A stretch of DNA of 64,000 bases from Devosia sp. YIM 151766 (lineage in GTDB: Bacteria > Pseudomonadota > Alphaproteobacteria > Rhizobiales > Devosiaceae): NCBI RefSeq assembly GCF_030285925.1, contig NZ_CP127251.1, forward strand, positions 1,550,001-1,614,000. Direction: 5' to 3'. The notes beneath the pieces are model-generated. The model ran no database searches. It saw nothing but the letters and a program-made list of their open reading frames with translations, and was not told the DNA's origin. Of this stretch, positions 28,001-36,325 are shown in pieces. Position 1 is the stretch's first letter. Each line of letters begins with the position of its first letter. The position numbers were made by a program, and so were the translations under genes.

Positions 28001-30280
28001 ATGGCCAAAACACCAAAAACAAAAAAATCATCCGGCCCCAGACGCCCGCGCCTGCCCGCTGCCGGTGACCTGCCGAGCCGCGAACAGCTGCTCGAAGCCC
28101 TGGCGCAGCAGGACGACATCAAGGGCAAGCGCGACCTGGCGAAAGTCTTCGGCATTCGCGGCGACCTGCGCCGGCCGTTCAAGGCCATGCTGGCCGAACT
28201 CGAAGCCGAAGGCGTCATCACCCGTACCCGCAAGACGCTGCGCCGCACCGCCGCCCTGCCCGCCGTCACCGTGCTCGACATTCCCGCCGATGCCGATCCG
28301 GACGATCTGCACGCCTTCCCGGCGCAATGGAATCCGGAAGAAGGCGAAATGCCGCGCATCCGTGTGCTGGTCGATGCGAAATCCCGCGTCGTGCCCGCGC
28401 CCGGCGACCGCATCCTGGCGCGCATCGATGCCGGCGACGATATTGTGCCGGACTATTCCGCCCGGCCGATGAAGGTGCTGGACAAGCCGCGCCGCGCCCA
28501 TATCGGCATCGTCCGCATGGATAATGAAGGCGCGCGCCTGCTTCCGGTCGACCGCAAGCAGAAGGAAATGCGCATTCCGCTGGGCGATCTCGGCGCCGCA
28601 GAGGATGGCGACCTGGTCGAGGTCGAGGTCAGGCTTTCCGGCCGGCTGATGATTCCCCGCGCCCGCGTCACCGCCGTCATCGGCAATCCGAAATCGGAAG
28701 GCGCGGTTTCCCTCATCGCCATCCACAATCTCGAAATCCCGCATATTTTCCCGGCCAGCGTCATCCGCGAAGCCGACGCGGCGCCGGAAGCCAGTCTCAA
28801 GGGCCGCGAGGACTGGCGCGACCTGCCGCTGATCACCATCGACCCCGCCGACGCCAAGGACCACGACGACGCCGTGCATGCGGCAGAGGACGAGGACGAG
28901 AACAATCCCGGCGGCCATGTCGTCACCGTCGCCATTGCCGACGTCGCCGCCTATGTGCGCCCCGGCACGGCGCTCGACCGCGAAGCCTATCTGCGCGGCA
29001 ATTCGGTCTATTTCCCCGATCGCGTCGTGCCCATGCTGCCCGAACGCATCTCTAACGATCTCTGCTCGCTGAAACAGGGCGAGGCCCGCCCGGCTTTGGC
29101 CGCCCGCATGGTATTCGGCGCCGATGGCCGCAAGCGCAGCCATTCCTTCCACCGCATCCTCATGCGCTCGGCGGCCAAATTGTCCTATCAGCAGGCCCAG
29201 GCCGCCATTGACGGCCATCCCGACGACCAGGCCGGTCCGCTGCTCGAACCGATCCTCAAGCCGCTCTGGGCCGCCTATCGGGCCATGGGCAAGGCCCGCG
29301 ACCAGCGCGCCCCGCTCGATCTCGATCTGCCCGAACGGAAAATCCTGCTCGACGATCAGGGCATGGTGCGCGACATCCGCATTCCCGAACGGCTCGACGC
29401 CCATCGCCTGATCGAGGAAATGATGATCGCCGCCAATGTCGCGGCCGCGGAGACTTTGGAGCGGAAGCAAAGCGAATTGCTCTACCGCGTTCACGACGAG
29501 CCTTCGGCGGAAAAGCTCCAGGCGCTGCGCGACTTTCTCGGCAGTCTAGATATCGCGGTGAAAAAGTCCGATTCCGTCCGTGCCGCCGATTTCAACGGCA
29601 TTCTCGGCCAGGCCCGCAAGGCCGGCAATATCGAGCAGGTCAGCGAAATGGTGCTGCGCAGCCAGGCGCAGGCCGAATATGCCGCCGAGAATTACGGCCA
29701 TTTCGGCCTCAATCTCGACCGCTACGCCCATTTCACCTCGCCCATCCGCCGCTATGCCGACCTCATCGCCCATCGCGCCCTGATCAGGGCCCTCGATCTG
29801 GGCAAGGATGGGCTCACCGATGAGGAAGCGGCCAAGCTGCCCGGCATCGCCCAGCATATTTCGGCCACCGAGCGCCGCGCCATGCTGGCCGAACGCGAAA
29901 CCTCGGATCGGCTGCTGGCCCAATATCTCGCCGACCGCATCGGGGCCCGCTTCGACGGGCGCATTTCTGGGGTCACCCGCTCCGGCCTCTTCATCCGCCT
30001 CAGCGAAACCGGAGCCGATGGCTTCATTCCCGCCTCGACGCTCGGCCAGGACTATTACCGCTATGTCGAGGAACGCCAGGCCATGATCGGCGAACGCAGC
30101 GGGGAAACCTTCACCCTGGGCGACCGCGTCGAGGTGCGCCTGCTGGAGGCCGCGCCAATCGCCGGCGCCTTGCTGTTCGAGCTCCTGTCCGAAGGCAGGC
30201 GCGGCAATCCGCCATCTGGTCGCCGTCCGCGAAAGCCATCATTCAGGAGCCTTGGCTCCAAGGGCCGGGGAAAGCGATAA
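28001..30280 (+). CDS. rnr: ribonuclease R
   Basis: A 759-residue 3'-5' exoribonuclease of the RNase II family, able to degrade structured RNA. Domains in order: a basic N-terminus with helix-turn-helix (REQLLEALAQQDDIKGKRDL), cold-shock domains, the RNB catalytic domain with TIDPADAKDHDDAVHA (metal-binding Asp residues) and a C-terminal S1 domain (GARFDGRISGVTRSGLFIRL). A Lys/Arg-rich tail closes the protein. The ATG at 28001 is preferred over the GTG at 27920, which lies before the likely promoter; no clear ribosome binding site is seen. DUF983 follows without a gap. Confidence 0.95.
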   Translation: MAKTPKTKKSSGPRRPRLPAAGDLPSREQLLEALAQQDDIKGKRDLAKVFGIRGDLRRPFKAMLAELEAEGVITRTRKTLRRTAALPAVTVLDIPADADPDDLHAFPAQWNPEEGEMPRIRVLVDAKSRVVPAPGDRILARIDAGDDIVPDYSARPMKVLDKPRRAHIGIVRMDNEGARLLPVDRKQKEMRIPLGDLGAAEDGDLVEVEVRLSGRLMIPRARVTAVIGNPKSEGAVSLIAIHNLEIPHIFPASVIREADAAPEASLKGREDWRDLPLITIDPADAKDHDDAVHAAEDEDENNPGGHVVTVAIADVAAYVRPGTALDREAYLRGNSVYFPDRVVPMLPERISNDLCSLKQGEARPALAARMVFGADGRKRSHSFHRILMRSAAKLSYQQAQAAIDGHPDDQAGPLLEPILKPLWAAYRAMGKARDQRAPLDLDLPERKILLDDQGMVRDIRIPERLDAHRLIEEMMIAANVAAAETLERKQSELLYRVHDEPSAEKLQALRDFLGSLDIAVKKSDSVRAADFNGILGQARKAGNIEQVSEMVLRSQAQAEYAAENYGHFGLNLDRYAHFTSPIRRYADLIAHRALIRALDLGKDGLTDEEAAKLPGIAQHISATERRAMLAERETSDRLLAQYLADRIGARFDGRISGVTRSGLFIRLSETGADGFIPASTLGQDYYRYVEERQAMIGERSGETFTLGDRVEVRLLEAAPIAGALLFELLSEGRRGNPPSGRRPRKPSFRSLGSKGRGKR

Positions 30281-30682
30281 ATGATGATCGAACAGACGAA
30301 TACGCACGACGAGCGCAGTCTCGGACGCGGCATGTGGCGCGGCACGCTCTGCCGCTGCCCCCATTGCGGCCAGGGCAAGATGTTCCGCTCCTATCTCAAG
30401 GTCGCCGACCAGTGCGGCGTCTGCGGCGAAGAACTCAACCATCATCGCGCCGACGACTTCCCGCCCTATATCGCCATCACCATCGTCGGCCACATCATCA
30501 TCTTCCTGATGCTGCATATGGACATGACCTATCGGGTCGAGCCGCTTACCTATCTGATCACCATGATCCCGCTGGCCATCATCCTCCCGCTGATCATGCT
30601 GCCGCCCATCAAGGGCTCCATTGTCGGCCTGCAATGGGCCAATCGCATGTATGGATTCGGACCGTCCCGGGTGGCGGATTGA
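30281..30682 (+). CDS. DUF983 small membrane protein
   Basis: A 133-residue protein with the DUF983 layout. An N-terminal zinc-knuckle-like module with two CxxC pairs (CRCPHCGQGKMF and CGVCGEEL) is followed by DDFPPYIAITIVGHII and two transmembrane helices (about 62-80 and 88-108). It starts at the base following the rnr stop codon, so it is almost certainly co-translated with rnr. The family is widespread in alphaproteobacteria next to rnr or cox genes and has no known activity. Confidence 0.9.
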   Translation: MMIEQTNTHDERSLGRGMWRGTLCRCPHCGQGKMFRSYLKVADQCGVCGEELNHHRADDFPPYIAITIVGHIIIFLMLHMDMTYRVEPLTYLITMIPLAIILPLIMLPPIKGSIVGLQWANRMYGFGPSRVAD

Positions 30683-30736
30683 TCCGAGGTCCAAGACTAC
30701 GAGAGCTATGCTCGATTCGAGGGCAGCCGGTGAACC

Positions 30737-31153
30737 TCACCCGAAGCGGCTTCCCTCCCTGGCCTTGACCATCTCCCTGGGCCGGAACCGCAATCCCGAC
30801 CATTCAGCGTCGATGGCGACCTGGCGCACCGGCCGCCATCCCGCTGCCGCCAGCGCCTCCCATCCGCTATCGCGGCTCAGTCCCGCCACCCGACCCGCTT
30901 CGCCTTTGCGATAGCCGACCCAGAACAGCCCGTCGGGCGGCATTTCCGCCAGGATGCGCGGCACCAGCGCCGCCACCTCGGCCGGCGAGTCGAAAAAGGC
31001 CAGCGCTCCCTCATATGGGTCTTTTTCATGGACCGGCTCGACCTCGGCGCCGGCGGTCAATTCCTCGGCGATACGCTGCGGCACATTGATCAGCCACAGC
31101 TTGCTGCCGGAGCGGATTTGCAATTTGTGCAACAATTCGGTCGGCGCGCTCAT
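30737..31153 (-). CDS. DUF3052-like protein
   Basis: A 138-residue soluble protein. It has LLHKLQIRSGSKLWLINVPQ at the N-terminus, then LAFFDSPAEVAALVPRILAEM followed by PPDGLFWVGYRKG, and a C-terminal AIDAEWSGLRFRPRE. This order matches DUF3052-type proteins, which resemble a reduced methyltransferase-like Rossmann fold without its SAM motifs. The ATG at 31153 is used because GGAG lies 7 nt upstream; an ATG at 31165 is an alternative. It is a single gene with unknown function. Confidence 0.7.
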   Translation of the reverse strand: MSAPTELLHKLQIRSGSKLWLINVPQRIAEELTAGAEVEPVHEKDPYEGALAFFDSPAEVAALVPRILAEMPPDGLFWVGYRKGEAGRVAGLSRDSGWEALAAAGWRPVRQVAIDAEWSGLRFRPREMVKAREGSRFG

Positions 31154-31182
31154 TCCGGTCTCCATCTCGCCCTGCTATCGAC

Positions 31183-31210
31183 TTGACAACGGGCCGCAAA
31201 TCCGTAGGTT
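31183..31210 (+). promoter_or_regulatory. promoter of rpmG
   Basis: A perfect TTGACA (31183-31188) and TAGGTT (31205-31210) are spaced by 16 nt, about 60 nt before the rpmG start. The consensus -35 fits a strong ribosomal-protein promoter. Confidence 0.65.
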
Positions 31211-31270
31211 GCGCGCAAATTCAGCGCCGCCCCGTCTGCGGCGCCTTTCGCTCTTTGAAGGACCACTATC

Positions 31271-31438
31271 ATGGCCAAGGCCGCCACCATCAAGATCAAG
31301 CTCGTCTCGACGGCCGATACCGGCTTCTACTACGTGACGAAGAAAAACGCCCGTACCCAGACCGATAAGCTGGCCTTCCGCAAATACGACCCGGTCGTGC
31401 GCAAGCATGTCGAGTTCAAGGAAGCCAAGATCAAGTAA
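31271..31438 (+). CDS. rpmG: 50S ribosomal protein L33
   Basis: A 55-residue basic protein: [20 protein letters not shown], then [20 protein letters not shown] and [15 protein letters not shown]. It has the full L33 pattern but no cysteines, so it is the zinc-independent form. It is part of the large ribosomal subunit near the E site. A consensus promoter precedes it and a very strong terminator follows, so it is a single-gene transcript. Confidence 0.98.
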   Translation: MAKAATIKIKLVSTADTGFYYVTKKNARTQTDKLAFRKYDPVVRKHVEFKEAKIK

Positions 31439-31461
31439 TCTTGCCTTCCAATGTCGAATGA

Positions 31462-31497
31462 ACAAAACCCCGCAAGCGATTGCGGGGTTTTGTTTTT
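31462..31497 (+). terminator. Rho-independent terminator of rpmG
   Basis: Arms at 31462-31475 and 31480-31493 form a perfect 14-bp stem with a GCGA loop, followed by a T-run (31493-31497). The A-rich 5' side would also let it work on the opposite strand. Confidence 0.95.
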
Positions 31498-31523
31498 CCG
31501 ATCGGTCCTTCCCGCGTTCGATC

Positions 31524-31600
31524 TGTCATCCCCGCGAAGGCGGGGACCTCCGTTACGGTGCCGCAAACAAAACAGAGATTCCCGCTTTCGCGGGAATGAC
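31524..31600. repeat. family D repeat, copy 1
   Basis: The left hairpin GTCATCCCCGCGAAGGCGGG (from 31524) is followed by GACCTCCGT. The right hairpin ATTCCCGCTTTCGCGGGAAT (from 31578) ends in GAC. Such paired hairpins are frequent between alphaproteobacterial genes. A degenerate copy is at 34027-34097. Confidence 0.7.
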
Positions 31601-31619
31601 CCGGTGGATTACCCCACTA

Positions 31620-31730
31620 CTCATCACCCTGCCCCGCCACCCCACGCTCATCACCCTGCCGCCCCCCTCCCACGCTCATCACGCTGCCCACCAACCCACC
31701 GCTCGTCACCCTGCCGCCATCCCACCGCTC
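31620..31730. repeat. degenerate tandem repeat of 26-28 nt, four units
   Basis: Units starting CTCATCACCCTGCC or CTCGTCACCCTGCC begin at 31620, 31647, 31675 and 31702 (27, 28, 27 and 26 nt). A fifth start at 31728 becomes the left arm of the family B repeat. The array thus grows out of the outer end of that element. Confidence 0.8.
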
Positions 31731-31797
31731 GTCACCCTCGCGCTTGACGCGAGGGCACTTGCGGCGCCGGCAACCCCTGGCGTCAAGCGCGAGGGTG
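31731..31797. repeat. family B palindromic repeat, copy 2
   Basis: GTCACCCTCGCGCTTGACGC then GAGGGC forms the left arm, and GGCGTCAAGCGCGAGGGTGA forms the right arm. It is the same element as at 22055-22126. Confidence 0.85.
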
Positions 31798-31818
31798 AGG
31801 AATAGGCGAAGGGATAAG

Positions 31819-32035
31819 AAAAAGGTGGGCTGGTCCGGCGCGGCATGTCGAAGAGGCCACTCTGTCCGCTGCCGGACCAGCCGCCCTACGGGGACTCAGG
31901 AGTTGCGGCGGACCTGAGAAATGGCCGTAGGGATCGGGGGGCCTATCGGGGAATACCCTTAGGCCGTCATTCGGAAACCTATGCCCAGGCCGGCTAAAAA
32001 CCAAGCGTTTCCAGTCGCTTCGCCGCGACAAGTGT
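31819..32035 (-). ncRNA. putative structured non-coding RNA, 6S-like
   Basis: This stretch has no ORF but strong minus-strand RNA structure. Reading 5' to 3' on the minus strand: a GTCGC/GCGAC hairpin; a closing pair AGCCGGCC with GGGCGGCT (one mismatch) around the core; a GGCCTA...TAGGCC hairpin (31940-31965); and a long hairpin CCCTACGG...CCGTAGGG (31884-31932) with an inner CTCAGG/CCTGAG stem. A 12-bp terminator stem GGCTGGTCCGGC/GCCGGACCAGCC (31828-31882) comes last, followed by five T residues. A TATAAT -10 precedes it. The long irregular helices and the CCCCGATCCC-type segment recall alphaproteobacterial 6S RNA (RNA polymerase regulator), but this is from memory of the family. The exact 5' end is uncertain. 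Confidence 0.5.
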
Positions 32036-32041
32036 TTGTTA

Positions 32042-32047
32042 ATTATA
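32042..32047 (-). promoter_or_regulatory. TATAAT -10 element of the putative ncRNA
   Basis: On the minus strand the sequence is a perfect TATAAT inside the AT-rich GTTATAATTAAC. A -35 is poor (TGCCGC, complement of 32065-32070, 17-nt spacing). Transcription would begin near 32035. Confidence 0.5.
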
Positions 32048-32139
32048 ACAGATAACCCTAATGGGCGGCATTTGACCTATTGGGCGGTGCAAGCCCGCCC
32101 GCCGGATTCTTGCCCCATGCCCGCCGCCCGAGCGCCGGA

Positions 32140-33510
32140 TCAGGCCGCGTCGAAGATGACGCGGTTCCGCCCCTCGCGCTTGGCCCGATATAGCGCCACA
32201 TCGGCGCGCTTGATCATGCCTTCGGGCGTATCGGCCAGATGTTCGTTCAGCGACACCCCCACCGATACCGTCACCACCAGCGGCCGCGCCGTACCGACCG
32301 CGAAGGGCTTTTCGGCGATGGACTGGCGCACCCGCTCGGCGACGGCCTCGGCCTGTACCGTGTCAGTATCGGGCATCAGCACCACGAATTCCTCGCCGCC
32401 GAAGCGGCAGGCCAGGTCGACGCCCCTGATATTGCGCCGCAGCCGCGCCGAAAATTCGCGCAAGACGCGATCGCCGACATCGTGGCCATGCGCGTCGTTG
32501 ACCGCCTTGAAGTAATCGATATCGAGGATCATCAGCGCCAGGTCGCGCTCCTGCTCCAGCGCCTTGCCCAGCATCACATTGAGATGGCGGTCGAAATAGC
32601 GCCGGTTGTAGAGCCCGGTCAGTTCGTCCGTGACCGCCAGGGCCATGGTGTTGCTGACACTTTGGCGCAGTTCCAATGCGTAGCGATGGCGGCGGATTTG
32701 CGTGCGCACCCGCGCCAGCAATTCGTTGCGCTCCACCGGGCGGTGGATGAAATCATTGATTCCCAGGTCGAGCGCCCTGACCACAAGCGGCTTGTCGGCC
32801 GGATCGGCCATCAGGATGATCGGCAGGTTGCGGGTATGCTCGACGGTGCGCACCTGCGAGCAGACGCGCAGCGGGTCGAAATCGTCCAGGCTCATGCTGA
32901 CCAGCGCCAGGTCGTATTGCGCCCCCGTCACCTGGAACACCGCATCGGCCGGCTGGGTCAGGATATCGACCCGATGTTCCGGCGTCAGATAATTCTTGAT
33001 GCGCTCGGCATGGCGCGCGTCGCTGTCGATGATCAGGATCGAACCGTCGCTGGCGGAAATCGAATCCATCGCCCGCAAGGCGTCCTCGACGGCGATCTGC
33101 TGGCCGGTCAGGGCCCGGGCGCGCAATTCGTCGGTCAGCGATTTCAGCCGCACCAGGCTTTTCACCCGCGCCATCAGCTGGGTGTCGTCCACCGGCTTGG
33201 TCAGGAAATCGTCGGCGCCGGCATCCAGCCCCTGCACCCGGTCCGAAGGCTGGTCGAGCGCGGTGATCATCAAGACCGGAACATGGTGGGTCCTGGGATC
33301 GGCCTTCAGGCGGCGGCATACCTCGAAGCCGTCCATTTCCGGCATCATCACGTCGAGCAGGACGATGTCGATCTCCCGCTCCTGGCAGATGGCCAGCGCC
33401 TCCGCACCGGAGCAGGCGCTCACAACCTCGTAATATTCGGCGGTAAGGCGCGCCTCCAGCAGACGAACATTCGTTGGAATATCATCGACGATCAGAACGC
33501 GCGCAGTCAC
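32140..33510 (-). CDS. pleD: response regulator diguanylate cyclase PleD
   Basis: A 456-residue protein (Caulobacter PleD 454) with two receiver domains and a GGDEF domain. The first receiver has the phospho-acceptor Asp53 in VLLDVMMPEMDG and the Lys in LTKPVD. The second receiver is an adaptor. The cyclase domain has RFGGEEF with the inhibitory I-site RxxD (RGVD) five residues before it, so the enzyme should make c-di-GMP and be product-inhibited. The GTG at 33510 gives the canonical MTARVLIVDD start. In Caulobacter PleD is activated in the DivJ/PleC/DivK network; divK lies 91 nt upstream, probably in one operon. Confidence 0.96.
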   Translation of the reverse strand: MTARVLIVDDIPTNVRLLEARLTAEYYEVVSACSGAEALAICQEREIDIVLLDVMMPEMDGFEVCRRLKADPRTHHVPVLMITALDQPSDRVQGLDAGADDFLTKPVDDTQLMARVKSLVRLKSLTDELRARALTGQQIAVEDALRAMDSISASDGSILIIDSDARHAERIKNYLTPEHRVDILTQPADAVFQVTGAQYDLALVSMSLDDFDPLRVCSQVRTVEHTRNLPIILMADPADKPLVVRALDLGINDFIHRPVERNELLARVRTQIRRHRYALELRQSVSNTMALAVTDELTGLYNRRYFDRHLNVMLGKALEQERDLALMILDIDYFKAVNDAHGHDVGDRVLREFSARLRRNIRGVDLACRFGGEEFVVLMPDTDTVQAEAVAERVRQSIAEKPFAVGTARPLVVTVSVGVSLNEHLADTPEGMIKRADVALYRAKREGRNRVIFDAA

Positions 33511-33601
33511 ACCGCTACCCCGGGAAAAACACCGGCCCGCCGGCACGCTCTTGCCGGCGTCGAGCCCGCCCGAAAGCCATCGCGCTCCGCGATGGCGTCA
33601 T

Positions 33602-33973
33602 TCAGGCCGGACCAATGTAATGGGCAATGGTTTCCAGAAAGTGAGACACCGAGATGGGCTTGGATATATAGCCCTCGCAGCCGCCCTGCAAAATCCGCTC
33701 CTCGTCGCCCTTCATGGCAAAGGCGGTGACGGCGATGACCGGGATATGGGCCAGTTGCTCGTCATCCTTGAGCCATTTGGTCACCACCAGGCCGGAGACT
33801 TCGGGCAATTGGATATCCATCAGGATCAGGTCCGGCATATGGGCGCGCGCCAGATCGAGCGCTTCCATGCCGTTGCGGGTCTGGATGATGTCATAGCCGC
33901 GTGATTCCAGCAGGTCGTTGAAGAGCTTCATATTGAGCTCGTTGTCTTCGACGATCATCACAGTCTTGGGCAT
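33602..33973 (-). CDS. divK: single-domain response regulator DivK
   Basis: A 123-residue receiver domain without output domain. It has the acidic pair VEDNE, phospho-acceptor Asp53 ([10 protein letters not shown]), the Thr in [10 protein letters not shown] and Lys in ISKPIS. It matches DivK, which relays phosphorylation from DivJ and PleC to control DivL/CckA and the polar cell cycle. The ATG at 33973 has AGGAA 5 nt upstream, so the longer frame to 34021 is not used. It is followed by pleD, the conserved divK-pleD order. Confidence 0.96.
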   Translation of the reverse strand: MPKTVMIVEDNELNMKLFNDLLESRGYDIIQTRNGMEALDLARAHMPDLILMDIQLPEVSGLVVTKWLKDDEQLAHIPVIAVTAFAMKGDEERILQGGCEGYISKPISVSHFLETIAHYIGPA

Positions 33974-34026
33974 TTTTCCTCGCTTGGACGCTGCATGCGC
34001 CCTGGGCATCCAGCCCGCCACGGACC

Positions 34027-34097
34027 GTTCCCGCGACAGCGGGAACCTCCGTTTCCTTCATTCTCCGCAACGGACTTGCCGCTTTCGCGGCAACGAC
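34027..34097. repeat. family D repeat, copy 2 (degenerate)
   Basis: GTTCCCGCGACAGCGGGAAC followed by CTCCG on the left, and TTGCCGCTTTCGCGGCAACG on the right, parallel the paired hairpins at 31524-31600, including the ACCTCCGT after the left stem. Confidence 0.6.
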
Positions 34098-34177
34098 TCG
34101 GTGCTATGTTGGCACCACTGCGATCCTTCGCATCGTCCGCCAATTCAGCTAGCATTGAAACCGTTACAAAACATCCA

Positions 34178-34468
34178 ATGAGGCCTGCCTTGCCCGTTTC
34201 CGACCGCGCCGCGCCGGACGTTTCCGCCCTTGCCGATGCCTGCCTTGGCTATCTCGCGGACAATCCCGAGGAGCTTCTGGCCTTCATGCAGCATGCCGGT
34301 TTCGATCCCCAGAACCTGCGCGCTTCGGTCGGCACATTGCGGTTGCAACATGGCCTCATCGACTATTTTGCCGCAAATGAAGCGATTCTGCTCGCCCTCT
34401 GCGCCAATGCGGGCTTTTCGCCCGAATCCTTCATGCGCGTCTGGCACAGGCTCAACGGAGGAGAGTGA
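34178..34468 (+). CDS. DUF3572 family protein
   Basis: A 96-residue, all-helical protein. The core ALADACLGYLADNPEELLAF, then MQHAGFDPQNLRA and ILLALCANAGFSPESFMRVWHRL is the DUF3572 signature found in Rhizobiales. Its stop codon is immediately followed by the dinB start, so the two are translationally linked. The ATG at 34178 begins the ORF; a TTG at 34190 preceded by GAGG is an equally plausible start. The function is unknown, with a possible accessory role for the Y-family polymerase downstream. Confidence 0.85.
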   Translation: MRPALPVSDRAAPDVSALADACLGYLADNPEELLAFMQHAGFDPQNLRASVGTLRLQHGLIDYFAANEAILLALCANAGFSPESFMRVWHRLNGGE

Positions 34469-35803
34469 ATGGCCCAGGACTGGCTCTGCCGCGATTGCCT
34501 TGAAAGCGGGGCCGGCGCCATGGTGCCTGACCGCTGCCCGGCTTGCGGTTCGCCGCGCCTGCGGAGCCATGACGAGCTTTTCGCCCTCTCCATCGCCCAT
34601 GTCGATTGCGACGCCTTCTACGCCTCGGTGGAAAAGCGCGACGATCCCAGCCTGCGCGACAAGCCGCTGATCATCGGCGGCGGGGTGCGCGGCGTCGTCT
34701 CCACCTGCTGCTACATTGCCCGTCAGTCCGGGGTGCGCTCGGCCATGCCGATGTTCAAGGCCCGCGACCTCTGCCCCGATGCGGTGATCATCAAGCCGGA
34801 CATGGCCAAATATGTCGAGGTCAGCCGCCGGATAAGGCAGCACATGGAAGCGCTGACCCCGCTGGTGGAGCCCATTTCCATCGACGAGGCCTTTCTCGAC
34901 CTCACCGGCACCGAGCGCGTCCACAAGGCGCCCCCTGCCCTGACCCTGGCGCGCTTCGCCCGCACCATCGAGCAGGAGATCGGCGTCACCATCTCGGTGG
35001 GGCTCAGCCACAACAAGTTTCTCGCCAAGGTCGGCTCCGATCTCGACAAACCGCGCGGCTTCGCCGTCATCGGCAAGGCGGAAACCCTGGATTTCCTGGC
35101 GCCGCAGCCGATCAGCCTCATTTTCGGCGTCGGCAAGGTCTTCTACGAGACCCTCAAGAAGGACGGCTATTACACCATCGGCCAGCTCCAGCGGGAGGAC
35201 CCGTCCCGCCTTATGCGCCTTTATGGCGAATCGGGCGCCCGCCTGGCCCGCCTCGCCCAGGGCGATGACAGCCGTCGCGTCTCCATCGACGGCGAGATGA
35301 AGACCATTTCCTCCGAAACCACCTTCAACCGCGATCTGGCGACGCTGGACGAGCTGTCCACCGAATTGCTCAAATGCAGCGAGCGGCTGTCCGAGCGCCT
35401 CAAATCCAGGAATGTCGTCGGCGACACAGTGACCCTGAAACTCAAGACCGCCGGATTTCGGTTGCGTAGCCGGGCCCGACACCTGATGATGCCGACACAG
35501 CTTGCCAATGTGCTTTATGAAACGGGCATGAGTCTGTTGCAGCGCGAAGCCGACGGCACCCCGTTCCGGTTGATCGGCATCGGCGTTTCGGGCATCGAGG
35601 CGGCGGACGGCTCCGATCCCACCGATCTGCTGGAGCCGCTGGTGGCGCGCAAGGCGGCGGCGGAGCGGGCCATGGACATCGTCCGCAACCGTTTCGGGCA
35701 GACCGCCCTGGTGCGCGGCAAGCTCTACAAGAATCGATCCGGCGCGCCGCCGGCTCCAATGTCAGAAGAAGAAGCAGAAGACCTCGAAGGCAACACCAGA
35801 TGA
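34469..35803 (+). CDS. dinB: DNA polymerase IV with N-terminal zinc ribbon
   Basis: A 444-residue Y-family translesion polymerase. An extra N-terminal module carries four cysteines (C7, C10, C23, C26) as two CxxC pairs, probably a zinc ribbon. The catalytic palm follows, with IAHVDCDAFYASVE and SIDEAFLDLTG (metal-binding Asp/Glu), then VGLSHNKFLAKVGSDLDKPR, the helix-hairpin-helix GVGKVFYETLKKDGYYTIGQ and the little finger. The acidic tail EEEAEDLEG is not a consensus clamp-binding motif. It sits between DUF3572 (0 nt) and ridA (ATGA overlap). No SOS box was found upstream. Confidence 0.95.
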   Translation: MAQDWLCRDCLESGAGAMVPDRCPACGSPRLRSHDELFALSIAHVDCDAFYASVEKRDDPSLRDKPLIIGGGVRGVVSTCCYIARQSGVRSAMPMFKARDLCPDAVIIKPDMAKYVEVSRRIRQHMEALTPLVEPISIDEAFLDLTGTERVHKAPPALTLARFARTIEQEIGVTISVGLSHNKFLAKVGSDLDKPRGFAVIGKAETLDFLAPQPISLIFGVGKVFYETLKKDGYYTIGQLQREDPSRLMRLYGESGARLARLAQGDDSRRVSIDGEMKTISSETTFNRDLATLDELSTELLKCSERLSERLKSRNVVGDTVTLKLKTAGFRLRSRARHLMMPTQLANVLYETGMSLLQREADGTPFRLIGIGVSGIEAADGSDPTDLLEPLVARKAAAERAMDIVRNRFGQTALVRGKLYKNRSGAPPAPMSEEEAEDLEGNTR

Positions 35804-36258
35804 CCGATCCTATCCAGAAACTCCGCGAATATGGCTACGAACTCCCGGCCGCCAAGGCCCCGGTGGCCAGCTATGTGCCCGTCACCCGCTCCGGCAACCT
35901 GATCTATGTATCCGGGCAGATTTCCAGCGACACGTCCGGCGTAGTCCAGGGCCGGCTTGGCGACAATATGAACGTGGTCCAGGGCGGCAATGCCGCCGAA
36001 CTCTGCGCCGTCAACATTCTCGCACAGGTCGTTCACATGGCCGGCGTGCCGCTTCAGGACATCAAGCAGATTCTCAAGCTCACCGTGCTCGTGGCGTCCG
36101 ATCCCGAATTCACCGAGCAGCACCTGGTCGCCAATGGCGCTTCCAACCTGTTGGTGGGCGTGCTGGGCGACAAGGGCAAGCATGCCCGCGCCGCCTTCGG
36201 CGTCGTTGCCCTGCCGCTCGGCGCCGCCGTCGAAATCGACGCCGTCATCGAGGTCTGA
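35800..36258 (+). CDS. RidA/YjgF/UK114 family protein
   Basis: A 152-residue RidA-fold protein, of the longer subfamily often paired with rhizobial dinB. Landmarks are PVTRSGNLIYVSGQIS, the CAVNILAQVVHMAGVPLQDI helix and FTEQHLVANGASNLLVGVLG followed by DKGKHARAAFGVVALPLGAA, where the substrate-facing Arg in KHARAAFGV matches the conserved family arginine. RidA proteins hydrolyse reactive enamine/imine intermediates; the activity of this subgroup is less clear. The start overlaps the dinB stop by 4 nt (ATGA). Confidence 0.92.
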   Translation: MTDPIQKLREYGYELPAAKAPVASYVPVTRSGNLIYVSGQISSDTSGVVQGRLGDNMNVVQGGNAAELCAVNILAQVVHMAGVPLQDIKQILKLTVLVASDPEFTEQHLVANGASNLLVGVLGDKGKHARAAFGVVALPLGAAVEIDAVIEV

Positions 36259-36325
36259 GGCCAGGCTTGAACCGGGGGCCGCGCGCCCCCATATCGGCCC
36301 GGCATTCCTCAAGGCTCATTCAGCA

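Noticed and set aside
31500..32139. Protein-coding gene in the 700-nt gap between rpmG and pleD
   Set aside because: Only repeat sequence and RNA structure are visible, and all short frames lack ribosome binding sites and conserved patterns.
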